A stretch of 53,540 nt of DNA from an uncultured Alphaproteobacteria bacterium (GCA_902567135.1 CACFLO010000001.1:113748-167287); one strand, 5' to 3'; numbered from the stretch's first letter, positions 9,141-19,540 are shown. The notes: generated from the letters alone by a model not told the origin. A program made the numbers and translations.

Positions 9141-9593
9141 ATGAGAATAGCTCTTTATCAGCCAGATATTCCTCAAAACACAGGAAATATATTCAGACTA
9201 GGTGCTTGCTTAGGAGTTTCAGTTGATATTATTGAGCCAACAGGCTTTATTTTTGATGATAAAAGATTCAAAAGAAGTGCAATGGATTATATTGATCACA
9301 TTGACTACAAAAGACATATTGATTGGCAACATTTTTATGATTGGACAAAAAAAAACAATTTCAGATTAATTTTAATGACTACCAAAAGTGAAACAAGTCT
9401 GTATAACTTTAAATTTCATACTTCTGATATTTTATTATTTGGAAGAGAAAGTGCGGGAGTGCCTGAAAATATTCATAAGATAGCTGATCATCGCTTAACA
9501 ATTCCTATGAAAGAAGGGATTAGATCAATCAATCTAAGCAGTTCAGTTGCCTTAGTGTTAGGTGAAAGTCTTCGACAAACAAATCAAATATGA
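9141..9593 (+). CDS. trmL: tRNA (cytidine(34)-2'-O)-methyltransferase
   Basis: A minimal SPOUT-fold methyltransferase that 2'-O-methylates the wobble base of certain leucine tRNAs. The 150-residue protein starts MRIALYQPDIPQNTGN, the TrmL signature, has FGRESAGVPE near 101-110 and ends with the knot motif IPMKEGIRSINLSSS. It is monocistronic, divergent from petA and convergent with the CCA-transferase-like gene. Confidence 0.93.
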   Translation: MRIALYQPDIPQNTGNIFRLGACLGVSVDIIEPTGFIFDDKRFKRSAMDYIDHIDYKRHIDWQHFYDWTKKNNFRLILMTTKSETSLYNFKFHTSDILLFGRESAGVPENIHKIADHRLTIPMKEGIRSINLSSSVALVLGESLRQTNQI

Positions 9594-9627
9594 AATATAT
9601 AGAAAAAAAGATTAAGTAATAAAACAA

Positions 9628-10413
9628 CTAATTTATAATATTATCAATTTTATTAAGGCATTTTTTTAATCCTAAATCGTAGTTAGTTTTTATAAAATGC
9701 TCTTTAAGAATTTCTACCCATTTGAATTTGACTTGTGATTGATAAAAACAATTCAAAGGATATGGCATATTAAACATTTTTAATACTTCTTGACGTATGA
9801 CATCATTTGTTAAAACAGCTAAAGATTCATGAATATATTTTTCAACAATTTGTTGTGTTTTTATATTTATTAAGGGCAAATCAAACAAACCGAAAAAACG
9901 AAAGTATCTATATATTCTTAAATAATCTTCTTTAATTCTATCTTCAATCTCTCCGATGAATTTTATTGTTTTTGACTTTAGATCTTTTTGACCATTATAA
10001 TAGTCATAAAGCTTAGCATCTTCATCAAGATATAATGCGTTAAATGTAAAATCCCTTCTTGCTGCATCCTTTTTCCAGTCTGTTGTATACAATACTGAAG
10101 TATGTCGTCCAATTTGATTAATATCTTCTCTTAAAGAAGTGATTTGAATTTTTTTATTATTTGGATACGCAATAATGGACCCATATCTTATCGCAAAATC
10201 ATCATATTCAATATTATTTTCAATTAGTAATTCAAGTACATCATTAGGCTCAAGTACAGTTGCAGAATCTATATCTTTAATTTCTCTATTAATGAGAAAA
10301 TCTCTTATACTCCCTCCTACCAAACGAAGTTCTATATTTTTACTTTTAAAAATAGAAAATAAAATTTTAATATGTTCTCCATCCAATAAGGCATTTATTT
10401 TATTATTGCTCAT
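9628..10413 (-). CDS. short CCA tRNA nucleotidyltransferase / poly(A) polymerase family protein
   Basis: Class II nucleotidyltransferase head and neck: LVGGSIRDFL near 31-40, the metal-binding DID in the IKDIDSAT segment, RRDFTFNALYLD near 129-140 and RIKEDYLRIYRYFRFF near 167-182. These are the hallmarks of CCA-adding enzymes of alphaproteobacteria. At 261 residues it is much shorter than the roughly 400 usual there; the C-terminal body/tail region is only about 80 residues. The reading frame is clean with a normal stop, so this looks like a compact form rather than a frameshifted one. The tRNA-Ser gene in this window encodes its own CCA, so a repair role is likely. Confidence 0.8.
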   Translation of the reverse strand: MSNNKINALLDGEHIKILFSIFKSKNIELRLVGGSIRDFLINREIKDIDSATVLEPNDVLELLIENNIEYDDFAIRYGSIIAYPNNKKIQITSLREDINQIGRHTSVLYTTDWKKDAARRDFTFNALYLDEDAKLYDYYNGQKDLKSKTIKFIGEIEDRIKEDYLRIYRYFRFFGLFDLPLINIKTQQIVEKYIHESLAVLTNDVIRQEVLKMFNMPYPLNCFYQSQVKFKWVEILKEHFIKTNYDLGLKKCLNKIDNIIN

Positions 10414-10450
10414 ATCTAGCTATTTTTCTAAAACAATTTATATTACATGA

Positions 10451-11062
10451 ATGATGTCGATGCTTTCAAAAGAAAATACGAATGAAATATTTGAGGATAT
10501 TAAAAAAAATTTAATAAGAGGTGTAAAAGATAGAAAACATACTTTTCATACCCCTGTTTTTTGTAATATAGATGATCAAAAGGCTATTGAGTCGAGGGTT
10601 GTGGTTTTAAGAGAATTTGACTCTCCAAATATGGTCCTAAATTTTCACACAGATTTTAGATCTCCAAAAATTGCTAGTCTTGTGAAAAACAATAATTCCT
10701 TATTTGTTTTCTATGATCAAAAACTGAAAGTACAATTACGTATTAAAACAATCTCCTCTATAAACAATCAGAATATAATTACTAAAAAAATGTGGGAGAA
10801 AACAAAATTAGTTAGTAGAAAATGTTATTTAACTCAAAAGCCCCCAAGCTCTATTACGAGCTTGCCAGAAGATGGAATAAATGACAACCTTAAAGGAAAA
10901 GAACCTACTTTAGAAGAAAGCGAAAAAGGTTATAAAAATTTTACAGTTGTTCAAAATAAAATTCGTCAAATTGATTGGCTGCATTTAGCTGCAAGTGGGC
11001 ATAGAAGATTAAAAATCATTCTTAAAGATAATATACCATCTTTTAATTGGATAATACCTTAG
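10451..11062 (+). CDS. pyridoxamine 5'-phosphate oxidase-family flavoprotein
   Basis: A 203-residue split-barrel FMN-binding protein. It shows the PNPOx-type pattern: strands around SRVVVLREFD and MVLNFHTDFRSPKIASL, the LFVFYDQKLKVQLRI strand pair, and a C-terminal LHLAASGHRRLKI segment. It lacks the exact C-terminal RLHDR-type signature of true PdxH, so it is more likely a paralogue than the vitamin B6 enzyme. Start is ambiguous: ATG at 10451, 10454 or 10460. Convergent with panC, overlapping by 4 bp. Confidence 0.75.
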   Translation: MMSMLSKENTNEIFEDIKKNLIRGVKDRKHTFHTPVFCNIDDQKAIESRVVVLREFDSPNMVLNFHTDFRSPKIASLVKNNNSLFVFYDQKLKVQLRIKTISSINNQNIITKKMWEKTKLVSRKCYLTQKPPSSITSLPEDGINDNLKGKEPTLEESEKGYKNFTVVQNKIRQIDWLHLAASGHRRLKIILKDNIPSFNWIIP

Positions 11063-11892
11063 TATAAAAGAAAGTTATCAATTACTCTTACTTTATTTAA
11101 GTAGAATGCAATAAACAATCTTGTTCTTTCATTTTTTATACTAAGGCTTAAATCTTCTTCATTCCTTACTTCAAAATAATCAATTTTTGAAATTCCATAA
11201 CCTCTTAATTCTTTTTTAATGTTATCTAAAATTTTATGATTAAAATCTTTTTTTAATTTTAATAAATTTGCATCAATTATTTGTGCACATCTTTTAAATT
11301 TTGATCTTTCATCTTTACTGAATGTTGAATAGCGGGATGACAAACTCATGCCATAAGAGTCTCGTATTGATGGACATCTAATTAAATTTATTTTTAAATT
11401 ATTTTGCAAAATCAGTTGCTCAATAATCTTTAATTGCTGAAAATCTTTCTCACCAAAAAAGATTTTTGAGGGTTCTATTAAATCTAAAAAAATTTTAACA
11501 ATTGTTGTGACTCCGTCAAAATGTCCTAGCCTATAAAGATCACATAAAATATCTCTATATTTGAATACTACTTTTTCCGTTATGATACCTAAAGGATATA
11601 TTTCTTTTTTACTAGGGGCAAAAATGATTTTGCAGTTTGTTTTTGATAATATTTTAATATCTGCTTCTAATGTATTGGGATAATTGTTAAAATCATTTAG
11701 ATCATTAAATTGTGCAGGATTGACAAAAATAGTAACAATATTTACTCCATCATATTTATTAGCCTCAGATAGCAATGATAAATGGCCAGCATGTATACTA
11801 CCCATAGTTGGAATAAGATTAATTTCTTTTTTGTTTTTCTTTAAATTAGATACTATTTCTTTAATTTCTGATATTTTTTTGATTATTTTCAT
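11059..11892 (-). CDS. panC: pantothenate synthetase
   Basis: Ligates pantoate and beta-alanine with ATP to make pantothenate, the precursor of CoA. The 277-residue protein has PTMGSIHAGHLSLL (28-41) with the HxGH nucleotide motif, FVNPAQFND near 57-65, FFGEKDFQQL near 146-155 and the SSRYS segment near 190. No panB is visible nearby. It is divergent from rpmH, with 68 bp between the two starts. Confidence 0.93.
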   Translation of the reverse strand: MKIIKKISEIKEIVSNLKKNKKEINLIPTMGSIHAGHLSLLSEANKYDGVNIVTIFVNPAQFNDLNDFNNYPNTLEADIKILSKTNCKIIFAPSKKEIYPLGIITEKVVFKYRDILCDLYRLGHFDGVTTIVKIFLDLIEPSKIFFGEKDFQQLKIIEQLILQNNLKINLIRCPSIRDSYGMSLSSRYSTFSKDERSKFKRCAQIIDANLLKLKKDFNHKILDNIKKELRGYGISKIDYFEVRNEEDLSLSIKNERTRLFIAFYLNKVRVIDNFLLY

Positions 11893-11910
11893 ATTTTTTT
11901 GAGTATCTAT

Positions 11911-11939
11911 TTGACTTATATACGATCAATTCGTAATAG
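11911..11939 (+). promoter_or_regulatory. sigma70-type promoter for rpmH-rnpA-yidD-yidC
   Basis: TTGACT (11911-11916), a 17-nt spacer and TAATAG (11934-11939) lie 21 bp upstream of the rpmH start codon. The -35 matches five of six consensus bases and the spacing is optimal. It faces the ribosomal protein/RNase P operon, which needs strong expression. Confidence 0.6.
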
Positions 11940-11960
11940 GTCTCAAAAAATAGATAAATA

Positions 11961-12095
11961 ATGAAAAGAACATATCAACCAAGTAAACTTATTAGAAAAC
12001 GTAGACATGGTTTTCGTGCTAGAATGGCAACTAAAGCCGGAAGGCAAATTATAAACCGTCGCCGTGCAAAAGGAAGAGCTCAACTTAGCGCTTAA
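11961..12095 (+). CDS. rpmH: 50S ribosomal protein L34
   Basis: A 44-residue, highly basic protein: [18 protein letters not shown], then the conserved [11 protein letters not shown] and INRRRAKGR segments, ending LSA. It matches L34 over its full length. It is the first gene of the conserved rpmH-rnpA-yidD-yidC run and lies 21 bp downstream of a good promoter. Confidence 0.97.
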   Translation: MKRTYQPSKLIRKRRHGFRARMATKAGRQIINRRRAKGRAQLSA

Positions 12096-12104
12096 AAAGG
12101 CCTT

Positions 12105-12437
12105 ATGGCCCATCAATTATTTACAATAAAAAACAGAACAGCCTTTGTTCATATCCGTGATAATGGTGTGTTTATTCGTAGTAATAATATCAATGTTCAA
12201 AAATTAATTAATCAAGATCTAGATAATAAAATAGGTGTTGGTTATACCGCATCAAAAAAAATAGGTAATGCGGTTAAAAGAAATAAAGCAAAAAGAATAA
12301 TGAGAGAATTAGCAAAAAAAATATTGATTAAAGGTAAAACAAATACTTATTATGTGCTAATAGCCAAAACATCAATTTTGGAAATAAAATTTAAGGATTT
12401 ATTAGAAGAGTTGGAGAAGATTATTAATGTTAAATAA
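12105..12437 (+). CDS. rnpA: ribonuclease P protein component
   Basis: The protein subunit of RNase P, which matures tRNA 5' ends. The 110-residue protein has the [23 protein letters not shown] segment with the basic RNR-like helix (about 53-66), which is the family signature. It lies 9 bp after rpmH and overlaps yidD by 11 bp. Sequence outside the basic helix is divergent, as is usual in this family. Confidence 0.93.
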   Translation: MAHQLFTIKNRTAFVHIRDNGVFIRSNNINVQKLINQDLDNKIGVGYTASKKIGNAVKRNKAKRIMRELAKKILIKGKTNTYYVLIAKTSILEIKFKDLLEELEKIINVK

Positions 12438-12678
12438 AATTGTAACTTTCCCTTTAGTTTTATTAATACGTGGATATCAACTTATAGTATCTCCTATACT
12501 GGGTTCAAATTGTCGCTTTATGCCTACTTGCTCAGAGTATGCATTGGAATCCCTCAAAGAATATGGGTTAATAAAAGGAACTTTTTTAACAATTAAAAGA
12601 ATTGGAAAGTGTCACCCTTGGGGCAGCCATGGATATGACCCTATACCAACAAAGATGGAAAAAAATAAATATGAATGA
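12427..12678 (+). CDS. yidD: membrane protein insertion efficiency factor YidD
   Basis: An 83-residue protein with a hydrophobic N-terminal helix and the family core: [18 protein letters not shown] (27-44), followed by the cysteine and HPWG of the [12 protein letters not shown] segment. YidD helps YidC insert inner-membrane proteins. It overlaps rnpA by 11 bp and yidC by 8 bp. Confidence 0.95.
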   Translation: MLNKIVTFPLVLLIRGYQLIVSPILGSNCRFMPTCSEYALESLKEYGLIKGTFLTIKRIGKCHPWGSHGYDPIPTKMEKNKYE

Positions 12679-14398
12679 ACAAAAAAACTTATTTTTAGCA
12701 ATTGCAATTTCAATTGCAATAATTGTTGTATTTCAATTTTTTCTTCCAGGTCCAGTTACTGAACCAATTCAAAATAAAGAAAATGAAATTCTCGCACCAG
12801 CTACATCTATAGATGAGCCAAAAACAAATGTATTAGAAATAATAAAACCAAAAGAAGATGTGCTAACTGCTAATAAAAGAGTTAGCATAGAGACGCCATC
12901 TTTTACAGGTTCAATTAATTTACAAGGGGCTATATTGGATGACTTAACTCTTGCTAATTATAAAGTTAGCCTAGATGATAATTCAAAAAATATTGATTTA
13001 CTATCTCCAGATGGAACTTCAAATCCTTACTATATAGAGTTTGGTTGGAAAGTATTAGGCGATCAAAATGCCCAGCTTCCAAATTTAGAAACAATTTGGA
13101 AAACAGACTCTTCCATTCTTTCTCAAGATAATTCAGTTCGTTTAAGTTGGACAAATGATGAGAATATTACTTTCCTTAAACTTTTTTCTGTTGATGAAAA
13201 TTATATGTTTTCAGTGAAACAGGAAGTAATTAATAACAGTTCCTCAAATTTAGAAATATATCCTTATAGATTAATTAAAAGAATAAACACTCCCAAGACA
13301 ATTAATTTTTTTATTTTACATGAAGGTTTAATAAGTCTTGTAAATGATGAACTGCTTGAAAAAAATTATGATGATTTATTAGATGATTGTTCTTCAAGCA
13401 TAACTATCAAAGATGAATATTGTGATGAAAAAGCTCAGGGTGGCTGGTTAGGCTTTACAGATAAATATTGGATGTCAGTTTTAATCCCAGATCCAAATGA
13501 ACCAATTAATATTAATTATCGTCATGGAAACAATGGTAGAGATAGCTACAGAACTGGATATGTTGGACAAATATTTGATATTGCTCCAGGACAATCTATT
13601 TCATATAATGGTAAAGTTTTTGCTGGTGCAAAAAAACTTAATATTCTAAGTAACTATGTTGATACTTTATCAATTCCACGTTTTACAGATGCGATTGATT
13701 GGGGTTGGTTTGCTTTTTTAACTAAACCAGTTTCATATGCCATCAATTGGTTTTATGGTTATGTAGGTAATTTTGGTTTAGCAATTATTGCTTTTACCAT
13801 TTTAATGCGATTAATTCTTTTCCCACTGGCTCATGCTTCATTTAAATCGATGGCCAAAATGAAAAAACTACAACCAGAAATGCAGCGATTAAAGGAAACT
13901 TATCCGAATGATCGTCAAAAAATGCAACAAGAGCTTATGGCTTTATACAAAAGAGAAGGAGCTAACCCGGTTGCGGGTTGTCTTCCTATCTTAGTTCAGA
14001 TACCTATTTTTTTCTCATTATATAAAGTGCTTTTTGTTACTATCGAAATGTATCATGCGCCATTCTATGGTTGGATCCATGATTTATCAGCACCAGATCC
14101 TCTTGGTATTTTAATTCTTTTTGGTTTGTTTCCTTGGGACGTTCCTGGATTTTTATCAATTATAAATATTGGTATTCTTCCAATTATTATGGGTTTAACA
14201 ATGTGGTTACAACAAAAATTAAATCCTGCACCAGCAGATCCAACGCAAGCTAAAATATTTGCGCTACTTCCTTTTGTTTTTACTTTTGTATTAGCAGGTT
14301 TCGCAGCTGGATTAGTATTGTATTGGTCAGTAAACAATATTCTATCAATAGCCCAACAGTGGTTTATACAAAGAAAAATACTCGCTAAAAATGAGTAA
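12671..14398 (+). CDS. yidC: membrane protein insertase YidC
   Basis: A 575-residue Oxa1/YidC insertase. It has an N-terminal helix (about residues 5-24), a large periplasmic domain (about 50-330) and the conserved C-terminal five-helix core (about 345-570), with [15 protein letters not shown] and the [20 protein letters not shown] segment. I chose ATG at 12671 ([10 protein letters not shown]): the frame is open further upstream to an ATG at 12602, but that extension is the yidD coding region read in another frame, and the hydrophobic signal anchor begins right after 12671. Confidence 0.96.
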   Translation: MNEQKNLFLAIAISIAIIVVFQFFLPGPVTEPIQNKENEILAPATSIDEPKTNVLEIIKPKEDVLTANKRVSIETPSFTGSINLQGAILDDLTLANYKVSLDDNSKNIDLLSPDGTSNPYYIEFGWKVLGDQNAQLPNLETIWKTDSSILSQDNSVRLSWTNDENITFLKLFSVDENYMFSVKQEVINNSSSNLEIYPYRLIKRINTPKTINFFILHEGLISLVNDELLEKNYDDLLDDCSSSITIKDEYCDEKAQGGWLGFTDKYWMSVLIPDPNEPININYRHGNNGRDSYRTGYVGQIFDIAPGQSISYNGKVFAGAKKLNILSNYVDTLSIPRFTDAIDWGWFAFLTKPVSYAINWFYGYVGNFGLAIIAFTILMRLILFPLAHASFKSMAKMKKLQPEMQRLKETYPNDRQKMQQELMALYKREGANPVAGCLPILVQIPIFFSLYKVLFVTIEMYHAPFYGWIHDLSAPDPLGILILFGLFPWDVPGFLSIINIGILPIIMGLTMWLQQKLNPAPADPTQAKIFALLPFVFTFVLAGFAAGLVLYWSVNNILSIAQQWFIQRKILAKNE

Positions 14399-15017
14399 TG
14401 GAAATAAATCTTTAAAAATTTTTTTTAATTCAAATAAATTTATTGGATCCTTTCAATCTTATAAAGATATTAAAAAAATTAATTCTGTTAATGATTGTTG
14501 TTTTGTGGGAAGATCTAATGTGGGAAAATCAAGTATGATTAATGCAGTTACTAAAACAAAAAATTTAGCAAAAACAAGTAAAACGCCTGGAAGAACACAG
14601 TCCATAAATATCTTTTTGATTAATCAAAATATTAATCTCGTTGATTTACCTGGCTATGGTTATGCTAAAGTATCTAAAGTAATAAGAGATAATCTTGGAA
14701 TCCTAATTGAAGAATATATTATTAATCAATTAAACTTAATTCAAGCATATGTATTAATAGATGCTAAAGTAGGTGTAAAAAATAGTGACATTGATATGTT
14801 TGACCTACTTAATGAATCAGATAGATATTTTTCAATAATTTTTACAAAAATTGATAAGTGCTCTAAATCATATTTATCAGATTTAGAAAAATCTATGCAA
14901 AGTTTAATGAAATCTTACAGTAAAAATTTTAATAAGTTTTTTTTTACTAGTGCAAAAAAATTTGAAGGAATAATGGATATCCAAAAGGATATTTATACTT
15001 TATCAAAGCAAAAATGA
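14391..15017 (+). CDS. engB: ribosome biogenesis GTPase EngB/YihA
   Basis: A 208-residue TrmE-Era-like GTPase needed for 50S assembly. G1 is GRSNVGKSS (40-48), the TPGRTQSINIF segment holds G2, DLPGYGYA is the G3 region and TKID is G4. It overlaps yidC by 8 bp at the start and argB by 4 bp at the end, so it is coupled to both. Confidence 0.94.
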   Translation: MSNGNKSLKIFFNSNKFIGSFQSYKDIKKINSVNDCCFVGRSNVGKSSMINAVTKTKNLAKTSKTPGRTQSINIFLINQNINLVDLPGYGYAKVSKVIRDNLGILIEEYIINQLNLIQAYVLIDAKVGVKNSDIDMFDLLNESDRYFSIIFTKIDKCSKSYLSDLEKSMQSLMKSYSKNFNKFFFTSAKKFEGIMDIQKDIYTLSKQK

Positions 15018-15925
15018 AATTTGATTTTTTATCAGAAAGCGATCAGGCCTATTTTATTCATAAAGCCTCCACATTAGTTGAAGCATTGCCATTTATTAGA
15101 GAGCATAGTGGAGATACTATTGTTATTAAATATGGAGGTCATGCAATGGGAGATCCTAAACTTGCTAAAAGTTTTGCAAGAGATATTGGCTTAATGAAAG
15201 AAGTTGGAATATTTCCAGTGGTTATTCATGGAGGAGGACCTCAAATTGCAGAGAAATTAAAAACTAAAAATATAACTTCTAAGTTTGTTGATGGCTTAAG
15301 AGTTACTGATTCTGAAACAGTAAAAGTTGTTGAAGATGTTTTAGCCAATGAGATAAATACTGAAATAGTTAGAGCAATAAGTGACTCTGGTGGAAAGGCA
15401 ATTGGATTAAGTGGAAATAAAAATAATCTTTTAAGTGCAACAAAATTAAAAGTAGAATTCAAAGATTCAGATTCAAATATTGAAAAAATTATTGATATAG
15501 GATTTGTAGGACAGCCAACAAATGCTAACACAGACTTAATTAAACAACATATTCAAGAGGGTGACATACCTGTTATTGCTCCATTAGGGATAGATAATGA
15601 GGGTAATTCATACAATATTAATGCTGACACTGCCGCAGGTTTTATCGCAGGTAAGTTAAAAGCAAATAAATTATTACTTTTGACAGATGTTGCTGGTGTA
15701 TTAGATAAAGATAAGAAATTAATTCCTTCCCTAAAACTTGAAGATGCAATTAAAATTGTTAATGAAGATTTTGTAGTGGGAGGTATGAAGCCAAAAATTA
15801 CAACATGTATAGAAGCTATGAAAAGTGGGGTGACTAAATCAACCATCTTAGATGGGAGAATTCCTCACTCATTAGTATTAGAATTATTCACTGAACATGG
15901 TATTGGAACCCAGATTTATTCTTAA
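15014..15925 (+). CDS. argB: acetylglutamate kinase
   Basis: Phosphorylates N-acetylglutamate in arginine biosynthesis. The 303-residue amino-acid kinase has IKYGGHAMGD (37-46), VVIHGGGPQI (70-79), the LLLLTDVAGVLD segment near 222 and the VGGMKPKI motif near 256. The engB-argB-HAD nucleotidase order is common in alphaproteobacteria. No other arginine genes lie nearby. Confidence 0.96.
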   Translation: MKFDFLSESDQAYFIHKASTLVEALPFIREHSGDTIVIKYGGHAMGDPKLAKSFARDIGLMKEVGIFPVVIHGGGPQIAEKLKTKNITSKFVDGLRVTDSETVKVVEDVLANEINTEIVRAISDSGGKAIGLSGNKNNLLSATKLKVEFKDSDSNIEKIIDIGFVGQPTNANTDLIKQHIQEGDIPVIAPLGIDNEGNSYNINADTAAGFIAGKLKANKLLLLTDVAGVLDKDKKLIPSLKLEDAIKIVNEDFVVGGMKPKITTCIEAMKSGVTKSTILDGRIPHSLVLELFTEHGIGTQIYS

Positions 15926-15928
15926 AAC

Positions 15929-16606
15929 ATGAGTAATTTAGTAAAACAAATAAATACTTGGATATTTGATCTAGATAACACACTTTATTCGGCTGATAGT
16001 GGAATATTTCAACAAGTACATGAGCTAATGGGAAAGTTTGTATCAAGGCATCTAAATATAGATATTGAAGATGCTAAAATAATACAAAAAAAATATTATA
16101 AACAACATGGAACAACCTTGAGGGGAATGATGGATAATCACGGGGTTGATCCTGATCATTTTCTCGCTGAAGTACACAAATTAGACTACTCTATTGTTGG
16201 TCCGAACTTAAAGCTCAATGAAGAATTAAAAAAACTTAATGGGCGAAAAATTATATATACTAACGCAAATATGCAACATGCTATTAACGTTTTAGAAAAA
16301 ATAGAATTATCAAATTTTTTTGATGAAATTTATGATATTAAGATGGCAAATTATATACCAAAACCAGAAATAGCACCTTATGAACAGATGATAAATCAAT
16401 TTGATATAAATGTAAAAAGTGCAGCTATGTTTGATGATATTGCTAAAAATCTAGTTCCTGCAAAAAATGTTGGTTTTACTTCTGTTTGGATTGATGCAGG
16501 TTATGAAAATTTTAGTGATGATATTCAAGCATCAAAAAAATACCTTGATCATGAAACAACAAATATAACCGAATTTTTAGAAGACGTTAACAAAGGAAAA
16601 ATATGA
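15929..16606 (+). CDS. HAD-family pyrimidine 5'-nucleotidase-like phosphatase
   Basis: A 225-residue haloacid dehalogenase-superfamily protein of the SDT1/SSM1 type. Motif I is FDLDNTLY (residues 15-22) with the nucleophile Asp, the Thr of motif II is in IIYTNAN near 110, and the C-terminal [11 protein letters not shown] segment carries the motif IV acidic pair. Family members dephosphorylate UMP/CMP; the substrate here is inferred only from similarity. It follows argB by 3 bp and overlaps dapD by 4 bp. Confidence 0.85.
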   Translation: MSNLVKQINTWIFDLDNTLYSADSGIFQQVHELMGKFVSRHLNIDIEDAKIIQKKYYKQHGTTLRGMMDNHGVDPDHFLAEVHKLDYSIVGPNLKLNEELKKLNGRKIIYTNANMQHAINVLEKIELSNFFDEIYDIKMANYIPKPEIAPYEQMINQFDINVKSAAMFDDIAKNLVPAKNVGFTSVWIDAGYENFSDDIQASKKYLDHETTNITEFLEDVNKGKI

Positions 16607-17433
16607 GTCAATTGAAGCAAATTATAGAGGAAGCTTTTGAAAACAAGGATGAAATAAATTTTAATACTAAAGGTAAAATTAGAGAGAGCGTTGAAGAAAC
16701 TTTAAATCAACTTGATTTAGGTAATATACGTGTTTGTGAAAAAATTAATAATGATTGGGTAGTTAATCAATGGATAAAAAAAGCTATACTTTTAAGCTTT
16801 CGATTAAATGATAATCAGATAGTAAAAGCTCCTCACGCAACCTGGTATGATAAAGTGCCAAGCAAAACTGCAAATTGGACGAAAGATGATCATGATAAAG
16901 CTGGTTTTAGATACGTGCCAGATGCTGTGGTAAGAAAATCTGCATTTATTGCCAAAGGTGTAATCTTAATGCCATCTTTTGTAAATTTAGGAGCTTATGT
17001 TGATGAAGGAACGATGATTGATACTTGGGCAACTGTAGGTTCTTGTGCACAAATTGGGAAAAATTGTCATATATCTGGTGGTGCAGGTATTGGAGGAGTT
17101 TTAGAGCCTCTTCAAGCTAATCCGGTTATTATTGAAGACAATTGTTTTATAGGGGCAAGAAGTGAAGTAGCTGAAGGAGTTATTGTTGGAGAAGGTTCTG
17201 TATTATCAATGGGTGTATTTATTGGTGCATCAACAAAAATTATTGATAGAGCGAGTGGAGAAGTTCATATGGGAAAAGTGCCTCCATACTCCGTTATAGT
17301 CCCAGGCTCAAATCCAGGAAAAAAACTATCCGATGGGAGTGAAGGTCCAGGATTATATTGTGCAGTAATAGTTAAAAGAGTTGATCAAAGAACTAGATCT
17401 AAAACATCAATTAATGATCTGCTACGTGATTAA
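16603..17433 (+). CDS. dapD: tetrahydrodipicolinate N-succinyltransferase
   Basis: Succinylates tetrahydrodipicolinate in lysine and meso-diaminopimelate synthesis. The 276-residue protein has an N-terminal helical domain, then a left-handed beta-helix made of hexapeptide repeats from about 105 to 230, including [23 protein letters not shown] and [14 protein letters not shown]. Paired with dapE, which acts two steps later. Confidence 0.96.
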   Translation: MSQLKQIIEEAFENKDEINFNTKGKIRESVEETLNQLDLGNIRVCEKINNDWVVNQWIKKAILLSFRLNDNQIVKAPHATWYDKVPSKTANWTKDDHDKAGFRYVPDAVVRKSAFIAKGVILMPSFVNLGAYVDEGTMIDTWATVGSCAQIGKNCHISGGAGIGGVLEPLQANPVIIEDNCFIGARSEVAEGVIVGEGSVLSMGVFIGASTKIIDRASGEVHMGKVPPYSVIVPGSNPGKKLSDGSEGPGLYCAVIVKRVDQRTRSKTSINDLLRD

Positions 17434-18614
17434 TGACTGAATTTAATTTAAATCCTATTAAACTTACTCAAGCACTAGTTAAATGTCAGAGTATCACCCC
17501 AAAAGATGATGGTGCTTTACTTGTTGTACAAGATCATCTTAGTTCTATGGGGTTCGATTGCTCACCATTATTATTTTCGGGCAATGGATCATATGAAGTT
17601 AAAAATTTATTTGCAACTATTGGCTCAGATGGACCACATCTAGCATTTGCCGGTCACACTGATGTTGTACCTCCAGGAAATGAAAGTTCGTGGAAACATC
17701 CTCCTTTTTCAGCAATCATTGAGGATGATAAATTATATGGAAGAGGGACTGAAGATATGAAGAGCAACATTGCCTGTTTTATATCTGCTACAGAACAGTT
17801 CTTGAAAAAAAATGGTGAAAATTTTGGTGGCAAAATTTCATTTATAATAACGGGTGATGAAGAGGGTGAGGCAATTAATGGAACACCTCAAATCATGGAG
17901 TGGATAAAAAAGCAAAATATAAAAATAGATCATTGTTTGGTTGGTGAACCCACATCTAATGCAAAAATTGGAGATAAAGTTAAAATCGGAAGACGAGGAT
18001 CTGTTAATTTCTTTTTAACAGTTAAAGGTGTCCAAGGACATACAGCTAATGGTCATAGAGCTCAGAACCCAGTTCACTGTTTAACAAAACTTATCTCAAA
18101 AATATTAGAAAAACCTCTGGATGAAGGAAATGAATTTTTTTTACCAACAGCTGTGCAAATTCCTACTTTTGATGTTGGTAATCCTGCGCATAATGTGATT
18201 CCTGAATATGCATTTGCTACAATAAATATTCGTTTTAATGATCTCCATACACCAGAATCTTTAATTCAGTGGTTAAATGAAAAAATAGAATCAATCTTTA
18301 AAAATATGGAAAATGTAACTTGCAAGGTAAAACATGAAATTAGCGCTCGTTCTTTTTTAAATAAACCAGGGAATTTAAGTAAAATTGTTGCTAAATCTAT
18401 TTCTCAAGCTACTGGAAGAAATGAAGAACCGGAACTTGCAACAGATGGGGGGACATCTGATGCACGATTTATTAAAAATTATTGTGAAGTAATTGAGCTA
18501 GGTATTAGAAATCAAACATTGCATCAAGTTGATGAATTTGTTTTTTTAGATGATCTTAATGAATTGACTAAAATTTATTACATAATTTTAGAAAATTATT
18601 TTTCAAAAAGCTAA
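17433..18614 (+). CDS. dapE: succinyl-diaminopimelate desuccinylase
   Basis: Di-zinc hydrolase that releases succinate to give LL-diaminopimelate. The 393-residue M20 peptidase-family protein has GHTDVVPPG (74-82) with His75 and Asp77, GRGTEDMKSN near 105-114, the catalytic DEEGEAINGT near 142-151, and a C-terminal metal-binding stretch. Start ATG shares an A with the dapD stop (TAATG). Its 3' end overlaps a convergent gene by 4 bp. Confidence 0.95.
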   Translation: MTEFNLNPIKLTQALVKCQSITPKDDGALLVVQDHLSSMGFDCSPLLFSGNGSYEVKNLFATIGSDGPHLAFAGHTDVVPPGNESSWKHPPFSAIIEDDKLYGRGTEDMKSNIACFISATEQFLKKNGENFGGKISFIITGDEEGEAINGTPQIMEWIKKQNIKIDHCLVGEPTSNAKIGDKVKIGRRGSVNFFLTVKGVQGHTANGHRAQNPVHCLTKLISKILEKPLDEGNEFFLPTAVQIPTFDVGNPAHNVIPEYAFATINIRFNDLHTPESLIQWLNEKIESIFKNMENVTCKVKHEISARSFLNKPGNLSKIVAKSISQATGRNEEPELATDGGTSDARFIKNYCEVIELGIRNQTLHQVDEFVFLDDLNELTKIYYIILENYFSKS

Positions 18615-19540
18615 TAACCATTCTTAACAATAACATCGCTTTTTATTTTTCCTTTTTTTCTAAATTGCTCAAATTTAGTAAAGATATAATTTATTGAAGA
18701 GTCGACATCAGTGATAGCCGCAACATGAGGTGTCATTATAATATTTTGATTTTTCCAAAATTTATGTGTTTTTGGCAAAGGTTCTATTTTAAAAACATCT
18801 AGAGATGCAAAAAAGTTAGGATTTTTTTTGATATGTTCTAATAAATCTAACTCACTTAAAGCGGATCCTCTGCCAATATTAATTAGTAAACAATTTTTTT
18901 TCATATTTTTTAAAAAAGATTTATTAATTAAATCTTTTGTTTTTTTAGTTGCAGGAAGAATAGAAACTACGATATCTGATAATTTTAAAAAAGATTTAAT
19001 TGAATTTTTTGAATAAACTGGAATTGATAATTTGCTCTTATTAACAGAATTTTTATAACCAATTACATTATAACCTAATACTTTTAATTTATTAGCTACA
19101 AAACTACCTATGTAACCAAGACCCAATAAACCGATTGTTAATTCTTTGTTTAGAGGTGTATATCTTTCATCTAACCAAATTTTTTTGGCCTGTGCCTTAC
19201 TGTAATCATTGAGCTTTAATTGATAGTTTAAAATTTGAGAAAGCACATGATTTAGCATTCGTGCCCGCATATTTTGATCTTGTATTCGAATTATTGGTGT
19301 TTTTTTATAATTAGATAAATTTAATATATGGTCTACCCCCGCTCCTAATGAAAAAATAATCTTTAAATTTGTTAATTTTTTTAAAATTTTATCTGGTAAA
19401 TTCCATACTAAAGCTACTTCAATTTTCTCAAATTGAATATTATCATCTAGTGTTAAAATTTTATGAGATTTAAATTTTTTTTTTAAAAGTTTTAAAAAAT
19501 CATCCTGATTTGAAAAAGTACAATGATATAAAATATTCAT
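18611..19540 (-). CDS. D-2-hydroxyacid dehydrogenase (GhrA-like)
   Basis: A 309-residue NAD(P)-dependent dehydrogenase. The Rossmann motif is GLLGLGYIGSFVANKL near 138-153, and catalytic residues follow in the usual places: Arg in INIGRGS near 222-228, a Glu in the FKIEPLP segment, and His in TPHVAAIT near 272. Overall layout resembles glyoxylate/hydroxypyruvate reductase A. The actual hydroxyacid is unknown. It shares one base with the upstream glycosyltransferase gene and is probably cotranscribed with it. Confidence 0.85.
   Translation of the reverse strand: MNILYHCTFSNQDDFLKLLKKKFKSHKILTLDDNIQFEKIEVALVWNLPDKILKKLTNLKIIFSLGAGVDHILNLSNYKKTPIIRIQDQNMRARMLNHVLSQILNYQLKLNDYSKAQAKKIWLDERYTPLNKELTIGLLGLGYIGSFVANKLKVLGYNVIGYKNSVNKSKLSIPVYSKNSIKSFLKLSDIVVSILPATKKTKDLINKSFLKNMKKNCLLINIGRGSALSELDLLEHIKKNPNFFASLDVFKIEPLPKTHKFWKNQNIIMTPHVAAITDVDSSINYIFTKFEQFRKKGKIKSDVIVKNGY

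Noticed and set aside
12602-12670. Longer N-terminus for YidC
   Set aside because: The extension reads through yidD in another frame; the hydrophobic anchor and a normal start come at 12671.
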